Positions 7,258 through 14,457 of a stretch of 64,000 nt of DNA are shown one piece after another (the first letter of the stretch is position 1; each line of letters begins with the position of its first letter). The notes beneath the pieces were generated by a model that ran no database searches, was not told the origin of the DNA, and saw only the letters and a program-made list of their open reading frames with translations. Source of the stretch: Fermentibacter danicus (lineage in GTDB: Bacteria > Fermentibacterota > Fermentibacteria > Fermentibacterales > Fermentibacteraceae); contig LKHB01000057.1 in assembly GCA_001618615.1 (NCBI GenBank), forward strand, positions 20,786 through 84,785. Direction: 5' to 3'. The position numbers and the translations under genes were made by a program.

Positions 7258-9426
7258 ATGACTGATACAGGATTCGACGTCGCAGGCCTGAAGGCCAGTC
7301 ACAGGCCGGTTTCCGAGTTCAGGTACGAGAAGAGGCCGGTAGTCGCGGGCTACAACGACAGAACCCTCTACGTGAACGTCGGTGACGGGCGGATAGCCGA
7401 GAAGCCGGTCTCCGCGGACACCAGGGCCAAGTTCACAGGAGGCAAGGGATACGGGCTGAAGCTGCTCTGGGATGCGGTGACGCCCGCCACGAAATGGAAC
7501 GATCCGGAGAACGAGGTCAACATCGCCACGGGGCCGGTCGGCGGGAACACGAACTACCCCGGTTCCGGAAAGTCCATCGTCGTCTCGATCTCCCCGACAA
7601 CCGGGATTCCGATCGACTGCAACGTCGGTGGATACTTCGGCCCCTTCCTGAAGTTCTCCGGCTTCGACGCCCTCGAATTGCAGGGCAGGGCCGAGAGGGA
7701 CGTGATCGTCTACATCGACGGGGACGAGGGCGTGGTGAAAATCTTCGAGGCCCCCGGGGAAGCCGTCGACAGCCATGTCCTGGCCGAGCAGATGGTGGCG
7801 ATGTTCGCCAGGGACGAGAACGACAGGCAGCACATATCCTCGGTGTCCGCCGGGAGCGGGGCCGAAAACTCCCTGATCGGATGCCTCAACTTCTCCTTCT
7901 ATGACAAGCGGAGAAAGGTCGCCAGGCTCAAGCAGGCTGGAAGGGGCGGCATCGGGACCGTATTCCGCGACAAGAAGATAAAGGCCGTCGTGGTTAAGTA
8001 TTCCAGTCTGGACGTCACCTCCAACAATCCGGCCGACCTTGCAAAGCTGCAGGAGACCGGCCTGAAGCTGCACAGGGAGATCATCGAGCTCGACGACCAG
8101 CAGTGCAGGATGAGGGAGATAGGAACCGCCCACCTCACCGAGATCATGAACGAATACGACCTGCTCCCCACATGCAACTACAAGTTCGGCAGCAGTCCGG
8201 ACGCCGAAGGGATCAATTCCCATGCGTTCTCAGCGATCGTCACGCACGGCCTTCCCGACGGCTGCTGGTACGGCTGCACGATGGCCTGTGCCAAGGCCGC
8301 GGACGGATTCGAGCTGGCCACGGGCCCCTACAAGGGACACAAGGTCACCGTGGACGGTCCGGAGTACGAGACGGTGGCCGGGTGCGGCGCCAACATCGGG
8401 GTCTTCGACCCGAGGGTCGTGCTGGAGCTGAACTTCTACTGCGACACCTACGGGATCGACACCATCTCCTTCGGCACCTCGACGGCCTTCATCATGGAGT
8501 GCTGGGAGAACGGGATTCTAGATTCCGACCGCACCGGCGGCCTGGAGATAACCTGGGGCAACGGCCCTGCGGCGCTCGAACTCCTTCACAGGATAGGACG
8601 CGGAGAGGGATTCGGTCTGGTGGCCGGCCTCGGAGTGCGGCGGATGAAGGCGTACTTCGCCGAGCACTACGGCGCCGATCCGAAGTTTCTCCAGGACATA
8701 GGCTGCGAGTGCAAGGGGCTCGAGTACTCACAGTACGTGTCCAAGGAGTCGCTCGCCCAGCAGGGCGGGTACAGCATGGCCCTCAAGGGCCCGCAGCACG
8801 ACGAGGCCTGGCTCATCTTCATGGACATGGTGAACAACAGGATCCCGACCTTCGAGGACAAGGCCGAGGCTCTGTACTACTTCCCCATGTTCAGAACCTG
8901 GTTCGGGCTTCAGGGGCTCTGCAAGCTTCCCTGGAACGACATCGAGCCCGCCGACAACGCATCCACCGACGAGCCGGCGAAGGTTCCGGAACACGTGGAC
9001 AACTATCTCGCCATCTACAAGGCAGTCACGGGAAACGATCTCGACAGGGAGGGCCTGATCCGGCAGTCGGCGAGGGTCTACAACTTCCAGAAGGTCTTCT
9101 GCATCAGGATGGGAAAGGGCCGCCGAATCGACGACCTGCCTCCCTACAGGATGGTCGGGCCGGTCACGGTCGAGGAGTACGAGTCCAGGGCCGACAGATA
9201 CGACAAGCAGCTCAGGGAGCAGGTGGGTGTCGATCCGTCCGGCATGGACACCCCCGCGAAGATTGCCGCACTGCGGGCATACCGCGAGGACAGGTACGAG
9301 AAGCTCCAGGACGCCGTCTACAAGCGCAAGGGATGGACAAGGGAGGGGATACCGACGATCGAGACCCTTCAAGACCTCGGAATCGACTACCCGGAGGTCG
9401 TCGAAGTGGTGAAACCCCTGCTTTGA
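7258..9426 (+). CDS. aldehyde ferredoxin oxidoreductase family enzyme (W/Mo pterin)
   Basis: 722 residues, AOR family: oxidises an aldehyde (or works on a related substrate) with a tungsten or molybdenum bis-pyranopterin and passes electrons to ferredoxin. The N-terminal pterin-binding region holds GGKGYG and GPVGGNTNYPGSGKS. Cluster ligands are visible as C336, C340 and C344 (DGCWYGCTMAC) and C555 in GLCKLPW. It is about 100 residues longer than classical AOR (about 605), with an extended N-terminus and C-terminal third, so it is probably a separate subfamily; substrate unknown. ATG 7258 follows the ferredoxin stop by 2 bp. The stop overlaps the carrier protein start by 1 base. Confidence 0.92.
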   Translation: MTDTGFDVAGLKASHRPVSEFRYEKRPVVAGYNDRTLYVNVGDGRIAEKPVSADTRAKFTGGKGYGLKLLWDAVTPATKWNDPENEVNIATGPVGGNTNYPGSGKSIVVSISPTTGIPIDCNVGGYFGPFLKFSGFDALELQGRAERDVIVYIDGDEGVVKIFEAPGEAVDSHVLAEQMVAMFARDENDRQHISSVSAGSGAENSLIGCLNFSFYDKRRKVARLKQAGRGGIGTVFRDKKIKAVVVKYSSLDVTSNNPADLAKLQETGLKLHREIIELDDQQCRMREIGTAHLTEIMNEYDLLPTCNYKFGSSPDAEGINSHAFSAIVTHGLPDGCWYGCTMACAKAADGFELATGPYKGHKVTVDGPEYETVAGCGANIGVFDPRVVLELNFYCDTYGIDTISFGTSTAFIMECWENGILDSDRTGGLEITWGNGPAALELLHRIGRGEGFGLVAGLGVRRMKAYFAEHYGADPKFLQDIGCECKGLEYSQYVSKESLAQQGGYSMALKGPQHDEAWLIFMDMVNNRIPTFEDKAEALYYFPMFRTWFGLQGLCKLPWNDIEPADNASTDEPAKVPEHVDNYLAIYKAVTGNDLDREGLIRQSARVYNFQKVFCIRMGKGRRIDDLPPYRMVGPVTVEEYESRADRYDKQLREQVGVDPSGMDTPAKIAALRAYREDRYEKLQDAVYKRKGWTREGIPTIETLQDLGIDYPEVVEVVKPLL

Positions 9427-9623
9427 TGATCACCGTGAACGGTTCTCCCCACCCGTGGCACGACGGGATGACCGTGCGGAAGATTCTCGAGGAGAAAAGG
9501 TACACGTTTCCCCTCCTGGTGGTCAGGATCGACGGAAGGCTCGTGCCTCGCAGCGATTACGGAGAGACCACCGTGCCGGACGGCGCCGATGTTGACGTGA
9601 TGCACCTGATGAGCGGCGGCTGA
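9426..9623 (+). CDS. ThiS/MoaD-family sulfur carrier protein
   Basis: 65 residues with the ubiquitin-like ThiS/MoaD pattern: MITVNG start, MTVRKILEEK helix, VVRIDGRLVPRSDY, DGADVDVMHLMSGG. The C-terminal Gly-Gly is the site of adenylation and thiocarboxylation. The start is coupled to the oxidoreductase by TGATG. With the ThiF-like enzyme encoded divergently, it probably supplies dithiolene sulfur for the pterin cofactor; a role in thiamin synthesis cannot be excluded, but no thi genes lie nearby. It is the last gene of this operon. Confidence 0.85.
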   Translation: MITVNGSPHPWHDGMTVRKILEEKRYTFPLLVVRIDGRLVPRSDYGETTVPDGADVDVMHLMSGG

Positions 9624-9656
9624 CTCCGGATCGCCGAGGCGGCCGGCGAAACAGAA

Positions 9657-9680
9657 GGGGCGGGCCCGGAGGCCCGCCCC
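9657..9680. terminator. GC-rich terminator hairpin with UNCG-type loop on minus strand
   Basis: GGGGCGGGCC (9657-9666) pairs with GGCCCGCCCC (9671-9680), a perfect 10 bp stem. The loop is CGGA on the plus strand and UCCG on the minus strand, a UNCG tetraloop closed by C-G for the RRM transcript. It lies between two convergent genes. Confidence 0.7.
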
Positions 9681-9697
9681 GATCCGTCTAGCGGCGG

Positions 9698-9991
9698 TCA
9701 GTCGTTGCCGAGCGGCCTGCGCATCGGCGGGCGATCGCCCCTGTCCTTCTCCTGGGAGAAGTCCACGCGGACGGCCCTTCCGTCGATCATCGCGCCGTTC
9801 ATGGCGTCCTTGGCCCTGGCGGCTTCCTCCTCCGTGGCGAACGTCACGAAGCCGAAGCCCCTGGAACGCCCGGTCTCCCTGTCCAGTACGACCCGGGCCT
9901 CCCTGACCTGGCCATGAGGCGTGAAGGCATCGCGGAGTGTGATGTCATTGGTCGCCCATGCGAGACCACCGATAAACAGTTTGTTGCCCAT
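9698..9991 (-). CDS. RRM-domain RNA-binding protein
   Basis: 97 residues forming one RNA recognition motif: RNP2 is LFIGGL at residues 4-9 and RNP1 is RGFGFVTF near residues 44-51, followed by a short basic, Pro-rich tail. Bacterial single-RRM proteins of this type (Rbp) bind single-stranded RNA, and in cyanobacteria many are cold-induced. The ATG at 9991 is chosen because AAGGAAGGTGCAT precedes it; the frame also has an ATG at 10015. A candidate promoter about 300 nt upstream implies a long untranslated leader. Confidence 0.92.
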   Translation of the reverse strand: MGNKLFIGGLAWATNDITLRDAFTPHGQVREARVVLDRETGRSRGFGFVTFATEEEAARAKDAMNGAMIDGRAVRVDFSQEKDRGDRPPMRRPLGND

Positions 9992-10285
9992 ATGCACCTT
10001 CCTTTCCGGGGTCATGCCCCTTCAGAGACTCTGCGTGGTGAAGGTCCAACCCTTCCGGAAGACCGGAAGATGCCCGGGACGAGCGGCCCGGAAGACTTCG
10101 CGATTCTCGAAGCCTTCCATCCCTGCATGTCTTTCGGGGAACCGGCGCCGAGGTGTGGATTCGCGCAACTGGCGGCAGATCTTGCAAGGACGCTGAGGAT
10201 AATAGGACCAGGCTCTCTTTCCGAACCATGAACCCTCCGGGAGTGACCCGGAACCACATCCCGCCCGAAGACACGCTCTTCGAGC
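9992..10285 (-). other. putative long 5' leader of the RRM gene
   Basis: No supported gene lies in this stretch. From the candidate transcription start near 10285 to the ATG at 9991 a leader of about 294 nt would be made. It contains short self-complementary stretches such as CCTTCCGG/ACCGGAAG near 10050-10070. Long leaders are known for cold-responsive RNA-binding protein genes; function here is inference. Confidence 0.35.
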
Positions 10286-10291
10286 AGCATG

Positions 10292-10320
10292 ATTCTCGTT
10301 TACCTGCATTCTTTCGTCAA
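10292..10320 (-). promoter_or_regulatory. sigma70-like promoter upstream of the RRM gene
   Basis: On the minus strand TTGACG (10320-10315), 17 bp spacer, GAGAAT (10297-10292). Matches are 5/6 and 4/6. Confidence 0.45.
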
Positions 10321-10326
10321 GAGGCA

Positions 10327-10352
10327 ATGCCATCCATTCACATGGACGGCAT
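10327..10352 (-). terminator. hairpin at the end of the DUF2089 gene
   Basis: ATGCCATCCAT (10327-10337) and ATGGACGGCAT (10342-10352) pair over 10 of 11 positions with a 4 nt loop, touching the stop codon of the DUF2089 gene. No U-tract follows, so it may be a terminator or a 3'-end stabilising hairpin. Confidence 0.5.
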
Positions 10353-10744
10353 CAGCCCCCCTCGCCGAGGAGTCGCTCGGCATCATCCAGACCGATCTCC
10401 CCTGATCTCAGGCGTGCGAGCACCTTTAACGCATCACGCTTCCCGGCCTCATTCCGCCCGGAGTCGTCAAGTGCCCTGAAGACCTCTTCCACCCGGAGCC
10501 TGGCCGTGGGATAGGAGACGCCCAGCACCTTCTGTACCTCCCTCAGGTTTCCCCGGGCGTCCAGGAACGCGTCGAAGACCTGCCTCAGGCCGTCATCCAG
10601 CCTGCAGACAGGGCAGGGGTCGAACTCCCCGACGACCTCCGAGCCGCAGTCGGGGCAGACCAGCTTCGTCACCAGGAGTGGCCTGGAGCAGGATGGGCAC
10701 TTCGAGGGGATCGACCTGTCAGGCATCCGTTTCTCCCGAGGCAT
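10352..10744 (-). CDS. DUF2089-family zinc-ribbon protein
   Basis: 130 residues. The N-terminal zinc ribbon has CPSC, CPDC and CPVC pairs. Then comes a helix-turn-helix-like segment (VQKVLGVSYPTARLRVEEV) and a C-terminal short helical hairpin LARLRSGEIGLDDAERLL of SHOCT-like type. This order is that of DUF2089, thought to be a regulator. ATG 10744 is preceded by GGGAGGAAACATCC. It overlaps the upstream DUF4097-like gene by 26 bp, and that partner carries the same helical motif at its N-terminus. A role in controlling or sensing envelope state is inference. Confidence 0.8.
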   Translation of the reverse strand: MPREKRMPDRSIPSKCPSCSRPLLVTKLVCPDCGSEVVGEFDPCPVCRLDDGLRQVFDAFLDARGNLREVQKVLGVSYPTARLRVEEVFRALDDSGRNEAGKRDALKVLARLRSGEIGLDDAERLLGEGG

Positions 10745-11639
10745 GGATGTTTCCTCCCATGGTCCTGGCAATGAGCCTGTGCTCCCTGTCCTTGCCGGAT
10801 TCGAACGTGGCCCGTCCCGGGGAACCAAAAGAGCTTCCGGCAGCATCACCGGAGATCGTGCCCCCTATCGTTTCCAGCAGGAGCCCGAGCGATCCACGGG
10901 CTTCGGAGTCGAGTTCGATCGAGATGTTTCCGCCGATGGTCTTCGCGATCGAGCTTCCCGAGGGCTTGCCCGTAATGGCGATCCGGATCGTGCCCCCCAT
11001 CGTCCTGGCCTTGAAGGGAGCGTTCATGCGGACGAGGTCGAGGTTGCCCCCCATCGTGCGGAGAGAGGAGGGGAAAGGCAGCCCGCAGGCCGAGATGTCT
11101 CCTCCCTTGGAGCGGGCCTTCAGCCTTCCGGTCGAAGCCGGCAGCTCCAGGGACAGGTTCCCTCCGGTCCAGATGACGATGACCTCATTGCCGCGATTGA
11201 AGACCCTCGCGGCCGAGCCCTGTCCGATTCTGGCGAAACCGCCCTCGATCGAGGAGACGGAAAGGCTCCCGGGAGCCTTTCCCCGGGGGTGGGTCACTCT
11301 GACGATGGAATCCTTCCCGACGGGGAAGGAACCCTCGGAGAGGGCCAGCTCTTCGCCGCAGGAACAGATCTCTTCTTCGTCGGGATCGAACTCCCCGGAC
11401 TCCCCGGACTCCATCGCCTCACGCACCGCCGAGCCTATTCCCGCAACCGTCTCGCGGATCGTGTTCATCGCCTCGGCGATCGTGGACGCGCCCGTCGTCC
11501 TTCCATGCTCCGGCCTCGACTTCATGCCGCGCCGCTTCTGTCCGCCCTTCTCAAGCGCCGCCAGGAGCCGTTCTGCTCCTTCGACGTCGATCGTGCCCTC
11601 GGAGAGCATCCTCAGTATTTCTCTCTTCTCTTCGATCAT
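10719..11639 (-). CDS. SHOCT-like / DUF4097 beta-helix protein
   Basis: 306 residues. The N-terminus ILRMLSEGTIDVEGAERLL is a SHOCT-like helical motif. After a low-complexity acidic segment with CSCG, the C-terminal half is a repeated strand-turn unit: SKGGDIS, RTMGGNLDL, RTMGGTIRI, KTIGGNISI, ETIGGTISG, RTMGGNIHA, typical of DUF4097 ('putative adhesin') beta-helices. No signal peptide or membrane helix is seen, so it may be cytoplasmic. ATG 11639 has GGAG 10 nt upstream; the frame stays open to 11678. Co-transcribed with the DUF2089 gene, a pairing also seen in Firmicutes. Confidence 0.75.
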   Translation of the reverse strand: MIEEKREILRMLSEGTIDVEGAERLLAALEKGGQKRRGMKSRPEHGRTTGASTIAEAMNTIRETVAGIGSAVREAMESGESGEFDPDEEEICSCGEELALSEGSFPVGKDSIVRVTHPRGKAPGSLSVSSIEGGFARIGQGSAARVFNRGNEVIVIWTGGNLSLELPASTGRLKARSKGGDISACGLPFPSSLRTMGGNLDLVRMNAPFKARTMGGTIRIAITGKPSGSSIAKTIGGNISIELDSEARGSLGLLLETIGGTISGDAAGSSFGSPGRATFESGKDREHRLIARTMGGNIHASGETDA

Positions 11640-11692
11640 TCCAGCATCTCCAGATGATAGAAACCTCCACCCGCACACCGGGTGTTGCCAGA

Positions 11693-11720
11693 ACGATAAC
11701 TCAACTTTCTATTTTGTCAA
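11693..11720 (-). promoter_or_regulatory. promoter of the DUF4097-DUF2089 pair
   Basis: On the minus strand TTGACA (11720-11715), 16 bp spacer, TATCGT (11698-11693). Perfect -35 and 4/6 -10, about 50 nt before the start at 11639. Confidence 0.5.
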
Positions 11721-11899
11721 TATCACTTATCTTTTTGATGTGGTTTGTTTCCCTTGTTCCGGAGAGCGTGGATTCCGGAGGAGGGATACCGCGCTCCCGG
11801 CCTGCCCGGGTTCACGCCCGTGGCGGGGATGGACTCGGACCCCGGCCCGCCCCTCCCGGGGACTCGTCGCCGGATGGTGGGATTGTCCACCTGTTTGTG

Positions 11900-11905
11900 T
11901 ATAAT
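11900..11905 (+). promoter_or_regulatory. -10 box candidate of the C13-like protease gene
   Basis: Perfect TATAAT within GTGTATAATCC, about 90 nt before the gene. No convincing -35 lies 16-18 bp upstream, so this may be a weak or activator-dependent promoter. Confidence 0.3.
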
Positions 11906-11995
11906 CCCCTCGTGAGCCCGCTGAAGCGTTCCCCGGCAGGGAGGATGCTGAAGCCGTAAACGAAGTTGTCGATCCCAACATGAATGGAGGAAACC

Positions 11996-13549
11996 TTGAA
12001 GATCTCTCTTTCGCTTCTGGCCATACTCTGTGCCTTGTCCTCGGCGGGCGTGAGCAGCCCCCGCGAGGCTGCGGCGCTGGTATTCGACGATCTGCTCGCG
12101 TTGGACATCACGGGCAGAACAGTGTCCTATCTGCCCGAAGCCGTCTACCAGGGCCAGGGCATCGAGGCCTGGCACGAGACCGTGGTGAGCCCGTTCAGCG
12201 GCTATCTCGTCCTGGTGGACGACATGGCCCTTGCAAACTGGGAGCATCCATGCCGCTGGGTGTTCGTGGCCTTCGACGGCACGACGAGCATCGTCGAGAT
12301 GCATACTCCTCCCCTCTGGCTCGAGAGGATGGAGGTCTACAGGACGAGCCTCCCGGCGGTTTCTTCCATCGACAACCGCCAGGCCCTCCTTGACTGGTTC
12401 GTGCCGAACCCGCAGACCCCGGAAAACGATCCCGAGCACACCTACGCCTGGATCATCTCGGGCGGCGCCAATCAGGGCAGCAACCACATCCGGTACTACG
12501 GCGACGTGCAGTTCCTGTACCTGACGCTGACGCAGGACTACGGCTATACGAACGACCACATAGTGATCTGCTTCGCCGACGGGACGAATCCGGCGGTCGA
12601 CAACTCCAGCGGCGGGAACTCAAATCCCGACCTTGACGGCGACGGCACCGTGGACTTCGACTTCGACGCCTCGTACGACGGCATCTGGAACGGCTACAAC
12701 CAGATCCTGTCCCTCGTAGGATCCGACGATCACCTGTTCATATTCACAACCGACCATGGCGGTTCGGGCAAGGGGCTGACCAACCTGCCTCCCGAGGCCT
12801 ACCTCAACCTGTGGAACTCCCAGCAGTGGAACGACGACGCCTACGACACCTGGATCGACGCGTTCAACACCATCTCCCTCAACGTCGCGATGGAGCAGTG
12901 CTACTCAGGCGGGTTCCTGGCGGAGACCGTGCCGACCACAGGCAGCCAGCACCGGACCTTCACCTCTGCCGCGAACGGCTCCGAGTCGTCCTGGGCAGGC
13001 GCGACCATGCCCGATTATGACGAGTGGGCCTATTGGTGGATCGGCGCGATGCATGGTTGGTTGCCGGCGGGCGGTTCCTACCCGGGAGGGGCGCTGCCCG
13101 GTAATCCCGACCTCAACGACGACGGGTTCATAAGCTACGGCGAGGCTGCAAACCGGGCCAAGGCCTGGGATTCGTGCGCCCAGAGCGGCCAGGAGCACCC
13201 GCAGTACGACGACGACCCTGATAGCTGCGGCGATCTCTACTACCTCGGCGGCAGAATCTACACCGGTATCGCCGACGAAACCAGCGAAGCCCCGCTTTCC
13301 TCGGGGCTTTCCTGCTCTGCCAACCCCTTCACGGGTGCCGCTGTCGTCAGCTTCGAGCTCTCGGTCCCGACGGAGATCACGCTCGAAGTTCTCGACATCG
13401 CGGGCAGGCGTGTGGCTACGCTCGCGGCGGGCGAGCTGGCTGCCGGCCGCCACGAGATCACCTGGAACGCCGAAGTTCCGACCGGCGTCTACCTCGTTCG
13501 CATGGACTCCCCGTCCACGATCGAGACGCTGCGACTCGTGAAGTTCTAG
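11996..13549 (+). CDS. secreted C13/caspase-fold protease with sorting domain
   Basis: 517 residues. A signal peptide (KISLSLLAILCALSSAGVSS) is followed by a clan CD cysteine-protease domain: H254 in TTDHGGSG and C302 in MEQCYSGGF resemble the legumain (C13) His and Cys motifs. Calcium-type loops DLDGDGTVDFD and DLNDDGFISYGE (EF-hand/dockerin-like) flank the core. The last 80 residues (FELSVPTEITLEVLD, GRRVATLA, GVYLVRM) form the beta-sandwich used as sorting signal for type IX secretion. The TTG at 11996 is chosen because GGAGGAAACC precedes it ideally; the ATG at 11984 lies inside that ribosome site. Substrates are unknown. Confidence 0.8.
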   Translation: MKISLSLLAILCALSSAGVSSPREAAALVFDDLLALDITGRTVSYLPEAVYQGQGIEAWHETVVSPFSGYLVLVDDMALANWEHPCRWVFVAFDGTTSIVEMHTPPLWLERMEVYRTSLPAVSSIDNRQALLDWFVPNPQTPENDPEHTYAWIISGGANQGSNHIRYYGDVQFLYLTLTQDYGYTNDHIVICFADGTNPAVDNSSGGNSNPDLDGDGTVDFDFDASYDGIWNGYNQILSLVGSDDHLFIFTTDHGGSGKGLTNLPPEAYLNLWNSQQWNDDAYDTWIDAFNTISLNVAMEQCYSGGFLAETVPTTGSQHRTFTSAANGSESSWAGATMPDYDEWAYWWIGAMHGWLPAGGSYPGGALPGNPDLNDDGFISYGEAANRAKAWDSCAQSGQEHPQYDDDPDSCGDLYYLGGRIYTGIADETSEAPLSSGLSCSANPFTGAAVVSFELSVPTEITLEVLDIAGRRVATLAAGELAAGRHEITWNAEVPTGVYLVRMDSPSTIETLRLVKF

Positions 13550-13571
13550 TAGGCACTTCACGGACTCGGAT

Positions 13572-13595
13572 GGGGCGGGCCTCAGGGCCCGCCCC
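13572..13595 (+). terminator. GC-rich terminator hairpin
   Basis: GGGGCGGGCC (13572-13581), loop TCAG, GGCCCGCCCC (13586-13595), then TCTACGTTT. The stem is identical in sequence to the one at 9657-9680. It follows the protease stop by 22 bp. Confidence 0.7.
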
Positions 13596-13784
13596 TCTAC
13601 GTTTCGGGACCGGTGCGGGAGGAGGTGTTTCCACCAAACCGTCAGGGAACCCGGGGCGTTCGGCGGGGCTGGCGGGAACGCTGTCGGGTCATTTGATTGT
13701 CCCTTGTGTGGAAGGTCCGCCGGTTGTGCCGAATCTTCCGCAAGGATCGCGGAAACTGGTGAAGTCTTACGGAGGGAGCCTGCC

Positions 13785-14213
13785 ATGAGGCCGGTCACGC
13801 CCGAGGTTACTGTGGACGCAATAATCGAACTGTCGGACGGCAGGATCGTTCTGGTCGACAGAAAGTTCTTCCCGAAGGGCTGGGCGCTGCCGGGCGGATT
13901 CGTGGACCCCGGCGAAAGCCTGGCTCATGCGGTACGCAGGGAGGCGAGGGAGGAGACATCCCTCGAAGTTGAGCCGGTGTCGCTGTTTCATGTCTATTCG
14001 AGGCCGTGGAGGGACCCCAGGGGCGACACCGTCTCCGTAGTCTATCACTGCACAGCGGAAGGCGAACCCAGCGGCGCCGACGACGCCCTGAGAGCGGGCG
14101 CCTTCCTCCCCCGCGACCTGCCCTTCGATTCCATGGCGTTCGACCATGCGACAATCGTCCGGCAGTTCCTGGAGTGGAAGGAGACGGGGCGGAAGCCTTC
14201 GCTCGAGGAGTGA
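13785..14213 (+). CDS. NUDIX hydrolase
   Basis: 142 residues. The Nudix box is GGFVDPGESLAHAVRREAREET, shown here split: GGFVDPGE then REAREET, matching Gx5Ex7REUxEE with Ser in place of the usual Gly after EET. PKGWALPGG precedes it. The family removes a nucleoside-diphosphate-linked moiety; the short single-domain form gives no substrate hint, though ADP-ribose or oxidised nucleotides are common. ATG 13785 follows GGAGGGAGCCTGCC; the frame opens upstream at 13704 without a ribosome site. It stands alone between two terminators. Confidence 0.9.
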   Translation: MRPVTPEVTVDAIIELSDGRIVLVDRKFFPKGWALPGGFVDPGESLAHAVRREAREETSLEVEPVSLFHVYSRPWRDPRGDTVSVVYHCTAEGEPSGADDALRAGAFLPRDLPFDSMAFDHATIVRQFLEWKETGRKPSLEE

Positions 14214-14412
14214 CCGCGGGCAACCTTCCACCGCCGCCGGTTCCATCCATGCTCCGGAACCCTTGCAAGGCGAATATCCTGCTCCGTCAGGTATCCCGGT
14301 TCATAGAGTAGTCGTAGAAGAACCCGGGAGCCCGGGGTAGGCCCCAGCCGACCGGGTGGTCGATCGTGAACGCGATGCACGCTTCAGTGTCGGTCTCTTC
14401 ACCAGACGGGAA

Positions 14413-14434
14413 GGGCGGCCCCGAAGGGCCGCCC
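14413..14434 (-). terminator. terminator hairpin with UUCG tetraloop
   Basis: A perfect 9 bp stem (14413-14421 with 14426-14434). Read on the minus strand it is GGGCGGCCC-TTCG-GGGCCGCCC, a C(UUCG)G-closed tetraloop, 24 bp after the stop of the OmpA-family gene. Confidence 0.7.
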
Positions 14435-14457
14435 CCCGCTGGATCGGTACTGTCGTC

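Larger units (their letters stand above)
11640..11995. other. divergent intergenic region with AT-rich core
   Basis: No gene is supported here. It holds the minus-strand promoter (11693-11720), an AT-rich island at about 11696-11760, and a perfect TATAAT at 11900-11905 on the plus strand ahead of the protease gene. Confidence 0.5.

Noticed and set aside
14045..14380. Minus-strand 111-codon frame opposite the NUDIX gene
   Set aside because: Antisense for most of its length; the only sensible peptide in this area is in a different frame (see the open extension after the OmpA-family stop).
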